Positions 47,491-59,590 of a DNA stretch of 64,000 bases are shown in pieces (the first letter of the stretch is position 1; each line of letters opens with the position of its first letter). Made by a program: the position numbers and the translations under genes. The DNA lies in the NCBI GenBank assembly GCA_031761405.1, contig JASEVX010000011.1:34094415-34158414 (forward strand), written 5' to 3'. The notes below the pieces were generated by a model. That model had not been told where the DNA came from and searched no databases. It saw only the letters and a list, made by a program, of their open reading frames with translations. Source of the DNA: Serripes groenlandicus (Eukaryota > Mollusca > Bivalvia > Cardiida > Cardiidae).

Positions 47491-47885
47491 TGATTGATTG
47501 GGGTTTAACGCCGTTTTTTAACAATTTCTCAGAATCCCTATCCCACCCGCAGACGCATTTCAACGCAATATTAGCAGACGACTTTTGAAAACATTGCAGC
47601 CAAAGGCGAAATTGCTCATGATGAGCAATTTCACCTTTGGTCACAATGTTTTCCACTTATAGTCATTGGTTATCCATTCAATTATAGAGATTTTCCATTT
47701 TTTGACAAAATATGTTTGAAGTGGTCTGCTGCGAATTAGTTGTATGTGGGAAAGGGTTATATCACGGCGGCCAGTTCACCTACTCATGTATTTCCTGGTT
47801 TTTCTCACACCAGTACTCCACACAACAATCTTCCCAAGCAACTGGCTGCTTTTTCACATAGACTTGGTGGAAGACGAATGACGTA
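47491..47885 (-). mobile_element. SINE-2 split by a nested MITE-B
   Basis: The right part, 47761-47885 read on the minus strand, gives CGTCATTCGTCTTCCACCAA, AAGCAGCCAGTTGCTTGGG, GTACTGGTGTGAGAAAAACC and GCCGTGAT. The left part, 47491-47532, gives CTGAGAAATTGTT, AACGGCGTTAAACCCC and an AATC tail. The two join into one SINE once the MITE at 47533-47760 is removed. Confidence 0.78.
47533..47760. mobile_element. MITE-B nested in SINE-2
   Basis: Left end AATCCCTATCCCACCCGC, right end GTATGTGGGAAAGGGTTAT. The hairpin at 47600-47640 has 20-base arms (CCAAAGGCGAAATTGCTCAT and ATGAGCAATTTCACCTTTGG) with one mismatch and a one-base centre. It sits in the SINE's CAGTTATATC, so the target was TTAT rather than TTAA. 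Confidence 0.8.
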
Positions 47886-49026
47886 TGTCGCATTAGTCTA
47901 GTTTACTAATTTGCTCTTAATTCATTGCATCTAATGATTTTTTACAAACAAAACGTTGCCTTTGTTTTGCCATTGAGTTTAATATCATAATGATTACGAT
48001 AGAAATATACGGAAAATCTTACAAGCAATGCCAATTGAATAAGTTCCCATTAAACAGTTTGATTCCGAATCGAATACAACAACTTCAAACCAGTGTTCAT
48101 GTTATATATTATAAAATGACGTTTCTACTTCCGATTTAAGTACAGTAAATAGAAGAGACGTAACGTTAAAAAACGAACATGTTTTGACATTTAGGCAACG
48201 ACTCAAATTTCATTACAGGTTTTTCAAAACTACATACCAAGACAAAGCAAACTACTAGAAATAAGAGACAAAATGTATTACATTTATCAATGCATTTTCT
48301 TACCATGTGAATTGGTGAAGTTCAAGATATTCATTATTTGAACGGGAAACGTTCAATACTTTGTCGATTTGAATGTAATTAAAATACATCTATCACTAGT
48401 TAGAGAAACAGTTTCTGGTATAAAACCGATTAACATATCAGGTGAAAGTGGTCCGAGTGAGGATGTAGAAACTCATTTAATTCGTATTGTCGTCTGCTAT
48501 TTAGACAACGAAAGTTAAAACCCCATGTGTGAAATAAGATTCGATTTGCTTCGGTAAGCATATTAATATACAGTTAGTAATACATCGATGGCTCGGTGTA
48601 TGCCTTGCAACAATATATATATATATAGCTTGCCATTAAATACATACCGTAAGTCGCACTCATACAGCTGTTTATTATCACGCCGTATCGGATAGGAGGT
48701 CGTTTCCTTGGTTACCTTGTGTAGAATCAGTTAACATAATACACTCGGCTGTGATAAATGTATGCAGGCCAGGGTTTGACGTGTCTCGCTATACAACTTG
48801 AAGCGGCGTGAAATACACACATAGCAGGATGTGAACAGGGCGGTTTTGGTAAACATCGAGGGGCGTTCAACGAATGTTCATTCACTCGTATATCTGTCAG
48901 ATTTAGAGAAAACGACGAAACAAAACCCTTTGCTTACATGGACGACAGTCTTGTTCAAATTGGAATCTATGTTCTTTGTTAAATATGATAACTATACAGT
49001 TCTTCAACTGCTTTATGTGAATATAA
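47886..49026. other. Unannotated AT-rich DNA
   Basis: No gene. A TA run lies at about 48615-48627. Confidence 0.4.
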
Positions 49027-49273
49027 CGAGGGCTTGGCGTGAAACGGTTGTAACTCAAAACCTATTTTGAAAACCCTGGTTTAGGGTCAATTTTGACCCC
49101 TTTGTAAACAATGCAAATTTAGGCGCCATTGCTCAGAACGAGCAATGGCACCTACATTTCCATTGTTTACCAAGTAAAATGATTTAACGCTTATAAAGAC
49201 TTAATGGCGAGGTGATTAACCTTGGTAAAAAAATACCAATTTAAGTTACAACCGTTTCACGCCAAGCCCTCGA
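49027..49273. mobile_element. MITE-A, full length
   Basis: Ends CGAGGGCTTGGCGTGAAACG and CGTTTCACGCCAAGCCCTCG are perfectly inverted over 20 bases. The central hairpin at 49104-49170 has loop AGAAC. It matches the 32296 copy closely in length and orientation. Confidence 0.88.
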
Positions 49274-51193
49274 TATGTGAAGTAAGGTGGCAAGGTTGAG
49301 ATAAATTAGCCTGAATGATCTCAGTGGAACAAAATATTTTCAGTTTTCTATGTCTTAGATAAGTCATATTATGGCCTTATAGCAAGAATAACACAGGTGT
49401 TGGTTCCATAAGGACTTCAATAACATATATACAACATAGCGTCAAGTCTGACAGTCCCAAGACCCGGACTGACAAGCAGTACTTGAGCATATGAGCCAAG
49501 TTCCTATACTGACGAAATAGACCTGCAGTTATATTCGGTCCTTGCATGTTATGCAACAGTGTACGTGCGTATTGGTTGACAATTTTACAAGGTACTTCCT
49601 AGTTCAATTACCACGGCACAGAACTAAGATGACAGTCTTTACTTCACAATATCAATCAACAATTCAACGCATTGTCCGTATACAGTTTCATTTAACAAAA
49701 TATATAACACAAATAAACCTAACAATGGCTTTGTAGGTGAGTATACATGTTACTATTAGCCATATACGCGGCTTTTCCTATGGTATTTGCACCCTGCGTA
49801 TTTTGACCAGCTGCATCTGACATATCTACATAATCCACATTAACAAACAATATTTACGACACATTTATATCTGGAATTTCAACCTTTTATACCATTTATT
49901 TCCTCTTTTACAGAGATTACTTAATGTAAGGTACGTACAAAATGAATAAATAATTATCAAAGTAGAAATATATTTCCTCTACACATTTTATATAGAACAT
50001 TGTGAGAAATATGGGAATATATGTGTGATGATTTAGGTAAAATTACCCTTAATAGCATGTCCAAGGGGAAGGACTTCTTTTGAGGTGGAATAAATTATTC
50101 CGTTTTAAAAAAAATAAAAAAAAATAACACTGTTTTATCTTCTGCCGTTTCGTTCATCAAAACAATGAATAATTTATCTCGTTCTTTACACATAAAGGCG
50201 TATAGATATGCTATATGCCTGTGTATATATATATATATATTATCATACTTTGTCTATTGTAGCGTGAAATACGACTATCCCGCTGTAGGCTACAACAGTT
50301 AGAGGGTCTCCGGTTAAATATCTGAAGTAAAAATGATAGACGTAAAACAGTTAATGAATGTTTACAAGACATAGTTGTGTGCATATGAGTTCAAGAAAGT
50401 ATATTCCTTAGCAATCTAGATTTATTATTTGTTCGTGCAGCCTTCTTCACGGGATTATTTCAATGAGTTAAATTATTCTAGTTTACCAATGTTAAGTTAG
50501 TAGTGGTTTGCGTTCGTAAGACACTAAGCTTTTTCGTTAAACAAAAACATACATTTTGTTTGCAACCACAATCAAGTCAAGGTCGGTATTCACGGAAATT
50601 CGTCTGTGCCATACTTGGTTTTTGTGAAATAGCTTTCTATTTCGATGGCTTTTGACTGCTGTAGCTATTATAACTAGTACTAGACGATTCGGATTAGGAC
50701 CTTACCGAAATGACATAATACTGAAATTCTAGGCTTGAACGATCACTTCAGCATTTCGTGAGATTGAAATCATTCAAAGCTAGTTAGTTCACTTCAGTAT
50801 TTTGTCAGAATTCCGTTGGTACACTTTCTCCAAATCTTATTGAAGCGCTGAGCGTATACTTAAAACCAGCGTTTGCTTCTTAAACTGAGTAATTCATAAC
50901 AAAATGTACATGCATCTCTCTTATATGATGACATGTAAATGCAATAATACTTTATGATATTAGTGCAAAAGTTATGGAGGAATCGTACATGTATGTATCC
51001 CTGGCCGGGCCATAAGTAAATCGGTAGATTTTGGTAATTTACCTGACATACACCTACATGCAATATAAAGGGTACACACATAAAACAAGTCGTGAAATTG
51101 GCAGTGATCGTACAGATACACCTCTTTTTATTATGTAAGAACAATATATTAACAGAAGATATTTCTTATTGTTTTTTTCTATTGCATAATTGA
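49274..51193. other. Unannotated AT-rich DNA
   Basis: No gene recognised. A TA microsatellite lies at about 50223-50240 and an A run at 50105-50126. Frames of 64-94 codons have no recognisable motif. Confidence 0.45.
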
Positions 51194-51395
51194 TGGTTTT
51201 ACGCCGTTTTCAACATTATTTTTCAGTTATATCATGGCGCACAGTTCACGCATTCATGATCCATTGGTAAACAAAGCAGAACTATGCTAGGAAATATGCC
51301 TTGCTCAAGAGCACTCCACCACGACCGCTGTGACTGGGGATCGAATCCGAAACGACCGGTTCTAAATTCTGACTCTAACCACTCGACCACGGCAG
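51194..51395 (-). mobile_element. SINE-5
   Basis: Minus strand: GCCGTGGTCGAGTGGTTAGA head, GGATTCGATCCCCAGTCACA with B box, ATGGATCATGAATGCGTG body, and tail CGCCATGATATAACTGAAAA to GTTGAAAACGGCGTAAAACC. Confidence 0.7.
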
Positions 51396-52392
51396 ATTCC
51401 TTGTTTTTCGCCCTGAACTCTTATCCCCTGAAATGTCTGCAACCGGTATCAACACTCTCGATTGTTGAAACGTTCTTAAACATATGTTTTCAGTAGGTTA
51501 TGCTTGACATGGACATAAACATAGCAAATTATGCCGACCAAGATTAGACCGCACGGATGTGTAGGCTGATCTTGATTTTTATTTTTGGCCAATTGCGTTC
51601 ATAACCGAGCGTTCGGTGATAGACGAATTTTGTTTCAAGTCGAGTGCAAAGGAAGTATAGTTAATTGGACAATGGTTTTAGGTATCTTTTTTTTATAAAT
51701 TGTCAATGCATCAACAATCACTACTGATGACAAACAAAATCCTTTTATATCTGGTACGACAAAACGGTTTGCTATTCTACATCTAAATGTGCGAACAAAT
51801 AAGATATTGTATACGACTTGGGTTCGATATGTTCTGTTGAACAATAGTGATCATGTTCTTTGATAAATTACAATCGATTTCAATAACAATGTCCGTATTG
51901 TATTTATTCTTTGTGAAACCTTATATTCAGTATTCGATATTCAAGGAGGCCATTATATTAAAGGAGCCAGGTCTAGTGATTGTTATCATGTGCTTTTTGT
52001 TATGTTTATGAGGGTGTATGCCAACCTTTACTATCATAAAGATTTTTTTTGTCATGCTAGTCGTTTATCTTTTATTAGGATGCGAAAATGTCTCTTTTGG
52101 CTTAACATTACCCCCATTTGAACACACTTTTGGTTGCCATAGCAACCGTCAGAGCTTCTTGAAAACGTGAAATCGAGATTGTACTTTTAAACGAATAACA
52201 TGTTTGTGTGTACAATTTCATCGAAATCCGTTTACCCCCATATAGCACCGTTTGCCTGATGTTAATGTGGAACTGACATTAAAACATTTCATTGACATTC
52301 CGCTTTGACATCATTGGAAGTTATGTTGGCATACAACAAGTCGGGCTGTACTTCCAGTTTTGTTTATCAAAACTAACTATACGTAATAATTG
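51396..52392. other. Unannotated DNA with a palindromic-element fragment
   Basis: 51530-51610 resembles 40310-40410. Otherwise nothing is recognised. Confidence 0.4.
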
Positions 52393-52441
52393 AGCCATTC
52401 CACCAGAAAACCACCATTGTTGACTCTGCGTAAAGTGTAGA
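52393..52441. mobile_element. MITE-E left-end fragment
   Basis: TGAGCCATTCCACCAGAAAA then GACTCTGCGTAAAGTGTAGAG. Only about 50 bases of the left end remain. Confidence 0.65.
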
Positions 52442-52748
52442 GCGAAACGGTGAATACTTTGGTGAGACTTCACGAGTCTTTACTGTCGGCAGATGAATTA
52501 GACCCTAAATCACCTTCCGCAGATCGTATGAATTATTAAACGTAGTAAGTAGTTTATAAATTGGCCACAATTTAGAATTGATATATTCATTCACTACCTA
52601 AAACACTATGCCAAGAATATTGAAATTGAAACGTTTTGATGCTATCGTATGCAATACGAATATGAAAAATAAGTATTGATCTTTAGTAGAAGGAAGAGTA
52701 ATTTCTGTTTAGTTCTTATCTTATGCATTATACTCGTTCGGTGTATAT
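52442..52748. other. Unannotated AT-rich DNA
   Basis: Nothing recognised. Confidence 0.4.
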
Positions 52749-53032
52749 TTAAAGGTGCTGAACTCCAGATGGAGATCAATGTTTTGAAATGTTGAAACTT
52801 CAAAACTATTTTGGCAGTAAATGTTGAAAAACAGTCAATTGAAGTCAATGGAAATGTACAACTCAATGTCCACTCCACACAAATGAAGCATAAACGATCA
52901 ATACTTCGATGTTAAGTCAAATTATTACTCTAATTTTATCTCAGAAATATGATTATAATATTTCAAGACAACTTTTGAACAGTTTTGAAACTTTGACTAT
53001 CCTATCTATAACCTGAAAGTCAGCACCTTTAA
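52749..53032. mobile_element. MITE-H, 284 bp, TTAA ends
   Basis: TTAAAGGTGCTGAACT on the left and AGTCAGCACCTTTAA on the right form inverted ends that include TTAA. The interior contains weak inverted similarity (GTTTTGAAATGTTGAAACTT versus AACAGTTTTGAAACTTTG). It is the only copy I see in the window, and it has no coding capacity. Confidence 0.6.
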
Positions 53033-54159
53033 GAAGAGATACGAACAGTTTTATGTATATATGACATACCCAATGTATCACCAAACACTTCTTCAGAGAC
53101 AGAAACGACACGAAAACAATTAACACATATCTTAAATTAGTCAAGATTCTATAATACTCTTAAACAAGGGTGTCTATGGATCGATTTGTTTCTCGTCGCG
53201 GGCACATTCAGTGTCCTTGAAAAGGCATATGTTCTAGCCCAGTCACTGGTTACTTACTCACGGATAATGGAACTAAATTTTACTAAGAATCGTTTGAAAA
53301 TGGCGTAAAACAGCAACAAAACTTAACTATTTCAATAGCTTTAGCTGCGTTTGTTTTTAAGTATGCCGAAACAAATGAAACATTGAAGTCCTGGTTGGTA
53401 TGCGAGGCGAAATCTTTGAAATGCTTAAGGTAAATAAGTAACGATTTTTGGTAGACTTGTGATACCAAGGTTATCACATATATAGCTACATTGTAAGTGA
53501 CGTGATGGAAATGACTCAGAACACACACAAACATAGTCCAAACAAATGCTAGACTGAATTACAAATGCAAACATAAGCAAATGTCAAATAAGTAAAATAA
53601 ATTTCAAAAATAAAATTAGTCTCTGAATGTGTATCTATCATATTTAAGTGTACTAAGTTATTAGGATATCGCTACGCAATTATATACACACGTGTGTAAA
53701 CACTGCAACTACTCTTTGTAAATTGTAACTCTTCGTTCCCTATGGTAAAAGAATTTCATCATCGATGTTTTTATCTAAATTGCGAATGGGACTGGTACCG
53801 GAATTATATTATCATTTATAGAAATTTCAATATGTATATTTGCATAGATGTTTCGATAATCGTCTGTTGTCGAGTTAATTAATACATGTTGTACTTAAAT
53901 TATTAGAGATGATTAGTTATTAAGCAAATGCGAGGTATTTTTCAAAAAACATCGGGAGCCAAGTAAACACAATCACAAATTACATTACTCTTTCCTACGG
54001 AAATGTGAATGTTCTCCAAAAGGAGACGGACCGACAGTGAGAATTAATCAAAATAAATAACCATTGGCCTTCCTTTCAGGTGATTAGAAAAATAACCCCA
54101 ACTTGTAGCACGTTAACATATCATGGACAGTTTCAATGAACCGACAGTGGTTTTGTTTT
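53033..54159. other. Unannotated AT-rich DNA
   Basis: Nothing recognised; an 83-codon minus-strand frame at 53283-53534 has no motif. Confidence 0.4.
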
Positions 54160-54285
54160 ATAATAAACTTCAAATCATTGAGAACAATGGAGAAATTACT
54201 AATCAAAATCTATTTTTTATTTTGCCTCAATGTTTGCAGCCTTCGTCTGCTGCAGGGGCGTCTACATGTGGGAAAATGGGGTTAA
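54160..54285. mobile_element. MITE-B right half, decayed
   Basis: GAGAACAATGGAGAAATTAC, TTCGTCTGCTGCAGGGGCGT, then CATGTGGGAAAATGGGGTTAA. Confidence 0.55.
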
Positions 54286-56149
54286 ATTATTATTTATCGT
54301 AATATTAAAAGAACTAAACATAAAATAGCATTAAAAAACCTTCAACACATTTCTTAAAATCATTATCATTTTTCAAAACCAATTCAGCCGCGACTAATTA
54401 TAGAATGCAACAAAACACACTATTAACATAGATTGGAAAGATGCCTATAGTGCATGCGGCACACCTCGGCCGATTTCGTTACCTTACATCTTAATATTAA
54501 GGACCAGTAGGTGTTCATAATATCATCGCAATTACGAAAATTAATTACTTAAGATATTGTTAATATATATATATATAATTTCAAACAGGGATATAGATTT
54601 ATTTTTTTAGTTCTACATCCCGGTTTCGAATAAACTATGATTAAGTCTCCTTTTAATCAATTGTAATTGTATTTTGGTCAAGGCATATACATTTTGTTTA
54701 TCGAAATAATAACTTCTCCTTTCATAGACAACTATGGTTAAAGTTCAAAATAACCACATATACCAGCGTAATAAAACTAAAAGAATATATTAGGAACTTA
54801 AATATACCGTTTCCTTCCTTATTATAAAATTTTAGAAAAAATTACCTTCTTCATATCAAATTATCTATCAGAAAAGTTAGTGTTCAATCAGATGTTTTTA
54901 ACTTTGGTATAAAATGAAGTATGTTACATTTCATTTGTTAAAATATAATTTAGAATCAGATTATTTTATATTAAAATAACTAGCCCTGTTGCTCATTTAC
55001 AGTTAAAATGCCATTCTTGAATTGCCCATGTTGGATCTTTTTAAATAGGAGATAACAAATATATCAGACTGCAGTTGACTTCTGTAGTTTAAAGGATCAG
55101 GGCATGCCTAGATAGGAAGCATAAGGGCAAATCATAATTGTTAAACACCATTCTTATGAAAGTGCTTGTCTAATGTGTTCCTCCATTGACCCTATTCATA
55201 CTTATTTAAGCCATATTGGTCGTTTTTAAAGACATAGTTACGAGACGGAATCAGAAAAGGGGTAACTTTAATGTTTAGCTTCAAATTACATCTCATCCTA
55301 ATCCACTGGGAAAATTTCAACACATCTTCATAGGAATGTTCCCTTGGTGGTCGTCTTTCAAATTTGTTCAAAGATATGAATTATAAATACATCTGTATTT
55401 ACTGCGGCAGGAGGAAGGGAATGAAATGTATACACTGTAAAACACAACCGCTTTGATAGATTACACTTCTAAGTTTACTGTCAACATTGAAAACATTAAT
55501 ATATTGCATACTGTGGATGCATCAGTTGGTCCAGTACATTCAATCAATATGAAGACACTGTACTGTAATGAATGATCATGGTGGGATTTCCATAGAGCTA
55601 TTCGGTAATATAATCATTATATAAGTACCATGTGAACCAAATGATAAATTCGGAGTCGGGGTAAATTAATTTTCACAAGATCAACAATAAATTAAGATCT
55701 TGGAAAGATTTCTTTCTGGCTTGATGCATCATTTGTTGTCTGTCATGGTATGTTTTAGATAAATATATATATATATATATATATATGTATCTGCATATCA
55801 TCTTAAACGCTCGCAATTATACCTTCAATACTTTCAGTACTTTGATTATTAGATTCTCGGCATGAAAGAAACAAAAACATATTTGCTAAGGGAGCATCTA
55901 TGGATTGTGAATGATGTATAGATGGTGTATATTTGAGCCATATCTGGCGATTTGGGGCATGGGTCTTATTACATGTTCGATCAGTGAATTATTTCGCTAG
56001 ACTAAGCATTAGTAGACTCAACAGAGCCTGCAACGTACGCATGTATTTTGCACAGCCCTTACCCTGTAAACAGACACAACATATAGTAATCTTAATCTTA
56101 GGCTTACAGACCTTCATGGGATGACATCAAAGAGATACAACAAGACCCC
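54286..56149. other. Unannotated AT-rich DNA
   Basis: No gene. TA microsatellites lie at about 54561-54575 and 55761-55785. Confidence 0.45.
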
Positions 56150-56370
56150 AAAACTCTTTCGATGCACCTCATATGTTATACGACAGTTTTGCAGCAGATA
56201 ACATTAAAAACAATGATTAAAAAGATGGTAAATCTTTAAATGAAACAGTAATCATTAAACAGAGTTGAAATCGTTGTAACAAGAAGGGAAATTGCTCCTT
56301 TTGTCTCAATGTATTTAAATGTCGTCTGCTTCAAAGGCATCAGAAAGCGTCTATATGGGGGAAAGGTTAA
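56150..56370. mobile_element. MITE-B, hairpin half deleted
   Basis: TTGCAGCAGATAACATTAAA ... GGGAAATTGCTCCTTTTGTC ... TGTCGTCTGCTTCAAAGGC ... GGGGGAAAGGTTAA. The right arm of the central hairpin is missing. Confidence 0.65.
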
Positions 56371-57315
56371 CACAGCAGTGTATGTATGTCCCTGTATGAA
56401 CCCCTTCATCGGATGTGTTTGTTATACATGATACGGTGTACCGAAATAAATTATCTAATGTCAGATAAACCCTTCAGGGTGCCGGATACGTAATCCTTAT
56501 CCTGTTATGTATGACCTGACGCGTCCTTTATCCCCAAGCCCCATTGGCTGGTAGAACACGTGAACAATGTGTGGTCTGTCGTTTATCGTCGTTTGAAACT
56601 CGTAAATTGGTGTTAAGATTGATAACAAAAGTCCTTTTTGCATTAAAACAATAGCATGTAGGGTTTGTTCAACTTTATAACGGCTCATTTAACGCTGTGT
56701 AAATACTTCTTGTGAACTTGATATTGGAGAAGATATTGGCAAACCTACAAGCCCAGACGTAAATAAGTCGCTTATCAGACATGATTTGAATGGACTTGAT
56801 GGAAATTTACTCAAATCATGAGACGTCTAGGCTTTCGCGTGGGCTTTATACAAATACGAGACGGCTAGGCACTATTGCAGATCTTAACGCATGAATACCG
56901 ATGTAGTTGCGACCATATCATTTCATTTCCATCAGTTATCAAAATGCATTTAGATGAAACTTGTACAAAATACTCGCAGGGAAAAAATAACCGTCCAAAA
57001 TCATCGTTGAAAACGAATTATCTTCAAATTATTGTTGACATGCGTCCCGGGAAATCCTATAAAATGTAAATTGAAATTGAAATCCCTAGACATTTGTTTG
57101 GCAATATGTCAAAACGGGAAAATCATGCCGAGTTCGAGAAAGCTAAATAACAAGAAATGAAAATCCTCTTGATTCTTTTGGCTGCTGGAACCGACCTTGT
57201 GAAGCCAGTGCCAACAGTATAGAACATGGCCAGTTGACGCATTCACGACATCCGACAAGGCTTCCTAATGCAAAGCTTTATTAAAGATTTAAGCAAACAT
57301 CAGCATGGAAAGGGT
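56371..57315. other. Unannotated DNA
   Basis: A 64-codon frame (56875-57069, +) contains CSCDHIISFPSVIKMHLDET, which resembles a zinc-finger spacing only loosely; it is not called. Nothing else is recognised. Confidence 0.35.
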
Positions 57316-57528
57316 TTAATCCTTTCGCTGCCATAGGCAATTAAAGTCTTTGGCAAACAATGCAGATGCAGGTGAGCCAGCGGTTAACGAGCTATCTCTC
57401 TTGAAATCTGCATTGTTTGCCACTTATGACATTAAATTCTACCAAATGTCCTGTTTGACGAAAAATGGAGTGGTCCAATTTTCGAAATAGAACAGTCGAC
57501 TTGTGAAAATGGGCAGTGAAAGAGTTAA
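57316..57528. mobile_element. MITE-C with TTAA ends
   Basis: TTAATCCTTTCGCTGCC and GGGCAGTGAAAGAGTTAA form the inverted ends. The inner hairpin GGCAAACAATGCAGATGCAG pairs with GAAATCTGCATTGTTTGCC, with AGCGGTTAACGAGCT at the centre. This copy ties the internal fragments at 5.3 and 33.9 kb to a complete element. Confidence 0.75.
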
Positions 57529-58110
57529 AAGAAGATTCGTGTATTTGGACGAATTGCCTCACACATAACACGTGTTCGTTATCGACATTTTGTGATTTGA
57601 ATGGTATATATATAATTTAATTACTGTCTGCGATCTTACTCGTTTGTCTGACCCACTACACAGTTCTTTTAATTCGACGACAATTCAATACCTTTAACAA
57701 TATTGTAGACTTATGTAAAATGCCAATTTATTACTCAACATTTAAACGAAACTGTGACTTTCATTTTATTGCTCAAGATATCTTAATATAACTGTGTAAT
57801 AAAGATTTATCTCATGTCAAAGGAAATGTAATATATACTAGACGCCACTTTTTACTATGTCAGTTGTATAGGGATATGCCTTGTATATAGCTAAAACAAG
57901 TAGGTTCTATACATTTTAAGTTAGCATGGTTAACGCAATGAAAGAAAATGCCACCGATTGTCCATTCATCCCAAACTAACTGATACAGCCTTTGCGACTT
58001 AATCTTGGAAAGGAAATTGTTGCAAAAGTTTGTGAAAATTCAACATCTCTTTGCTATAGAAACATAAAATATATAAAGTAGAGAAATTACCGCTATTTGT
58101 GTAAAGCGTT
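57529..58110. other. Unannotated AT-rich DNA
   Basis: Nothing recognised. Confidence 0.4.
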
Positions 58111-58296
58111 TTAAACCCTTTCCCGAATAAGAGAAATATTCAGCAAATGAAAGTATAATTAGTGAATAGAGTTGAACATATTGTGGCAAAAGGGGAAATT
58201 GCTCACTAAGAGTCTTATCTCCTGTTGTCACAGTGTTTTCAAATATCGTTTGCTGCAGAGGCGTCAGAAAGCATCGGTACGTGGGAAAGCGGTTAA
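58111..58296. mobile_element. MITE-B, full ends, decayed centre
   Basis: TTAAACCCTTTCCCGAATAA on the left and TACGTGGGAAAGCGGTTAA on the right. The centre GGGAAATTGCTCACTAAGAG has lost its pairing arm. Confidence 0.75.
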
Positions 58297-58326
58297 TACT
58301 CCACTTAAAAGTTATGAAAAACAAAG

Positions 58327-58359
58327 CAGGTACTGGAAGTACTGGAAGTACTGGAAGTA
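58327..58359. repeat. 9-bp tandem repeat
   Basis: TACTGGAAG repeated three and a half times. Confidence 0.9.
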
Positions 58360-58688
58360 GGTCACATTCCATTTAAAGATCTATGTTATGTTGTTTTTTT
58401 ATCGATAAATGTATGCATGTAATGATGGTAAACTGATACAAAACTTTAAAAGAGTGTTGTGTTCTTATTGATTTAGCGAAAACAAATTCAGTAAATTAAC
58501 TTTAGATATACAGGGTTTTAAAATGAACTTGCTACGTGTAAATAGTTGCCACGGGCAATGTATATGACTATGTTTAGTTCTATGTATATTATCTAATAAA
58601 ACGGTACTTCAAACGAATGTCGATATTATCATACACCTGTATTACCTTACATCTGTATTATCATATATCATAATAGAATAAATAATAT
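58360..58688. other. Unannotated AT-rich DNA
   Basis: Nothing recognised. Confidence 0.4.
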
Positions 58689-58894
58689 ATGAGCCGTTCC
58701 ACGAAAGAAATCAACATTGTGGACTCTGCGTAATATATCGACCCAGGTCAGCCTCCGCAGTCCGCGCAAGCTAATCGTGGCGGACACATTCCGTCTTGGA
58801 AGGATAGAGGTATAAAGTAATGATTCCTGAAACAGAAAATCCACAGGAAGCGAAAAGAGTCCCCAGTGTTGGTTTTTCTCGTGGAACGGCTCAT
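58689..58894. mobile_element. MITE-E, right GC arm deleted
   Basis: Ends ATGAGCCGTTCCACGAAAG and TCTCGTGGAACGGCTCATAT are intact. The left arm CAGCCTCCGCAGTCCGCGCA and spacer GTAATGATTCCTGAAACAG are kept, but the right arm is missing between AAAAGAGTCC and CCAGTGTTGG. Confidence 0.8.
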
Positions 58895-59214
58895 ATAATA
58901 ATTATGAGTGGTGCTCCAGGTAAACCAACATAGGCGTAAGTATTACCCGAGTGTTAAAAGAGCAAAGACATACACATACATGATAAAGGTTCATAATGCA
59001 TACTGATAAAGATGATTTTGCTTTATTTAGTCTCGCGGTGAAATAGAACCTTCTGGCGAGAGTTATAAATTGCTTAATACGCAATTTTCTTGAAACATAC
59101 TGATGCGCTGGATGATCTGACCTTACAACATAAATGCCCCATGGTTGGTATTCAGAGCGCATCTCATGTAAACTGTGTTACTGACACAACGTTGGTGTCG
59201 AATATAAGTATTTT

Positions 59215-59475
59215 CGATTCGCCATCATTAGTCGCCGGGCAGAAGCCCGCGACTTCTATTTTTAATAGGTTTTCTGAAATCACATGGGAGGGGGGATTAT
59301 TATTAGAAAGAAACACATTTAGATGTCTTGAACATATTACAATTGTGTTTGTTTAAAAACACTAAGTAATGACACATCTAAAATGAAATAAATATTCCGA
59401 TGTTTTAGGTATTTTCAGTTTCTTTATTTTGACTCGCATTTATGTTTTATTTGTTTTATTTACGAAGACAAAACA
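59215..59475 (+). repeat. Dispersed repeat, inverted partner of 4195-4450
   Basis: It starts with the hairpin GTCGCCGGGC, loop AGAA, GCCCGCGAC (59231-59253), then TTTTTAATAGG, ATCACATGGGAGGGGGG, ACACATCTAAAATGAAATAA and AAATGCGAGTC-like sequence on the opposite strand. The GC hairpin is paralleled by one at 63611-63634. Confidence 0.7.
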
Positions 59476-59590
59476 GTCCCTATTATCTAGACTGGTATAC
59501 TTTATTTTACACTATATACTACATGTAATCAAAAGTCGATAACTACAAACCTTTACGTCGCAGTCTAATTTGTTTATTTACGCGCACCTG

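Noticed and set aside
56875..57069. Zinc-finger-like frame (CSCDH ... H)
   Set aside because: The spacing of cysteines and histidines does not fit a known finger, and the frame is short.
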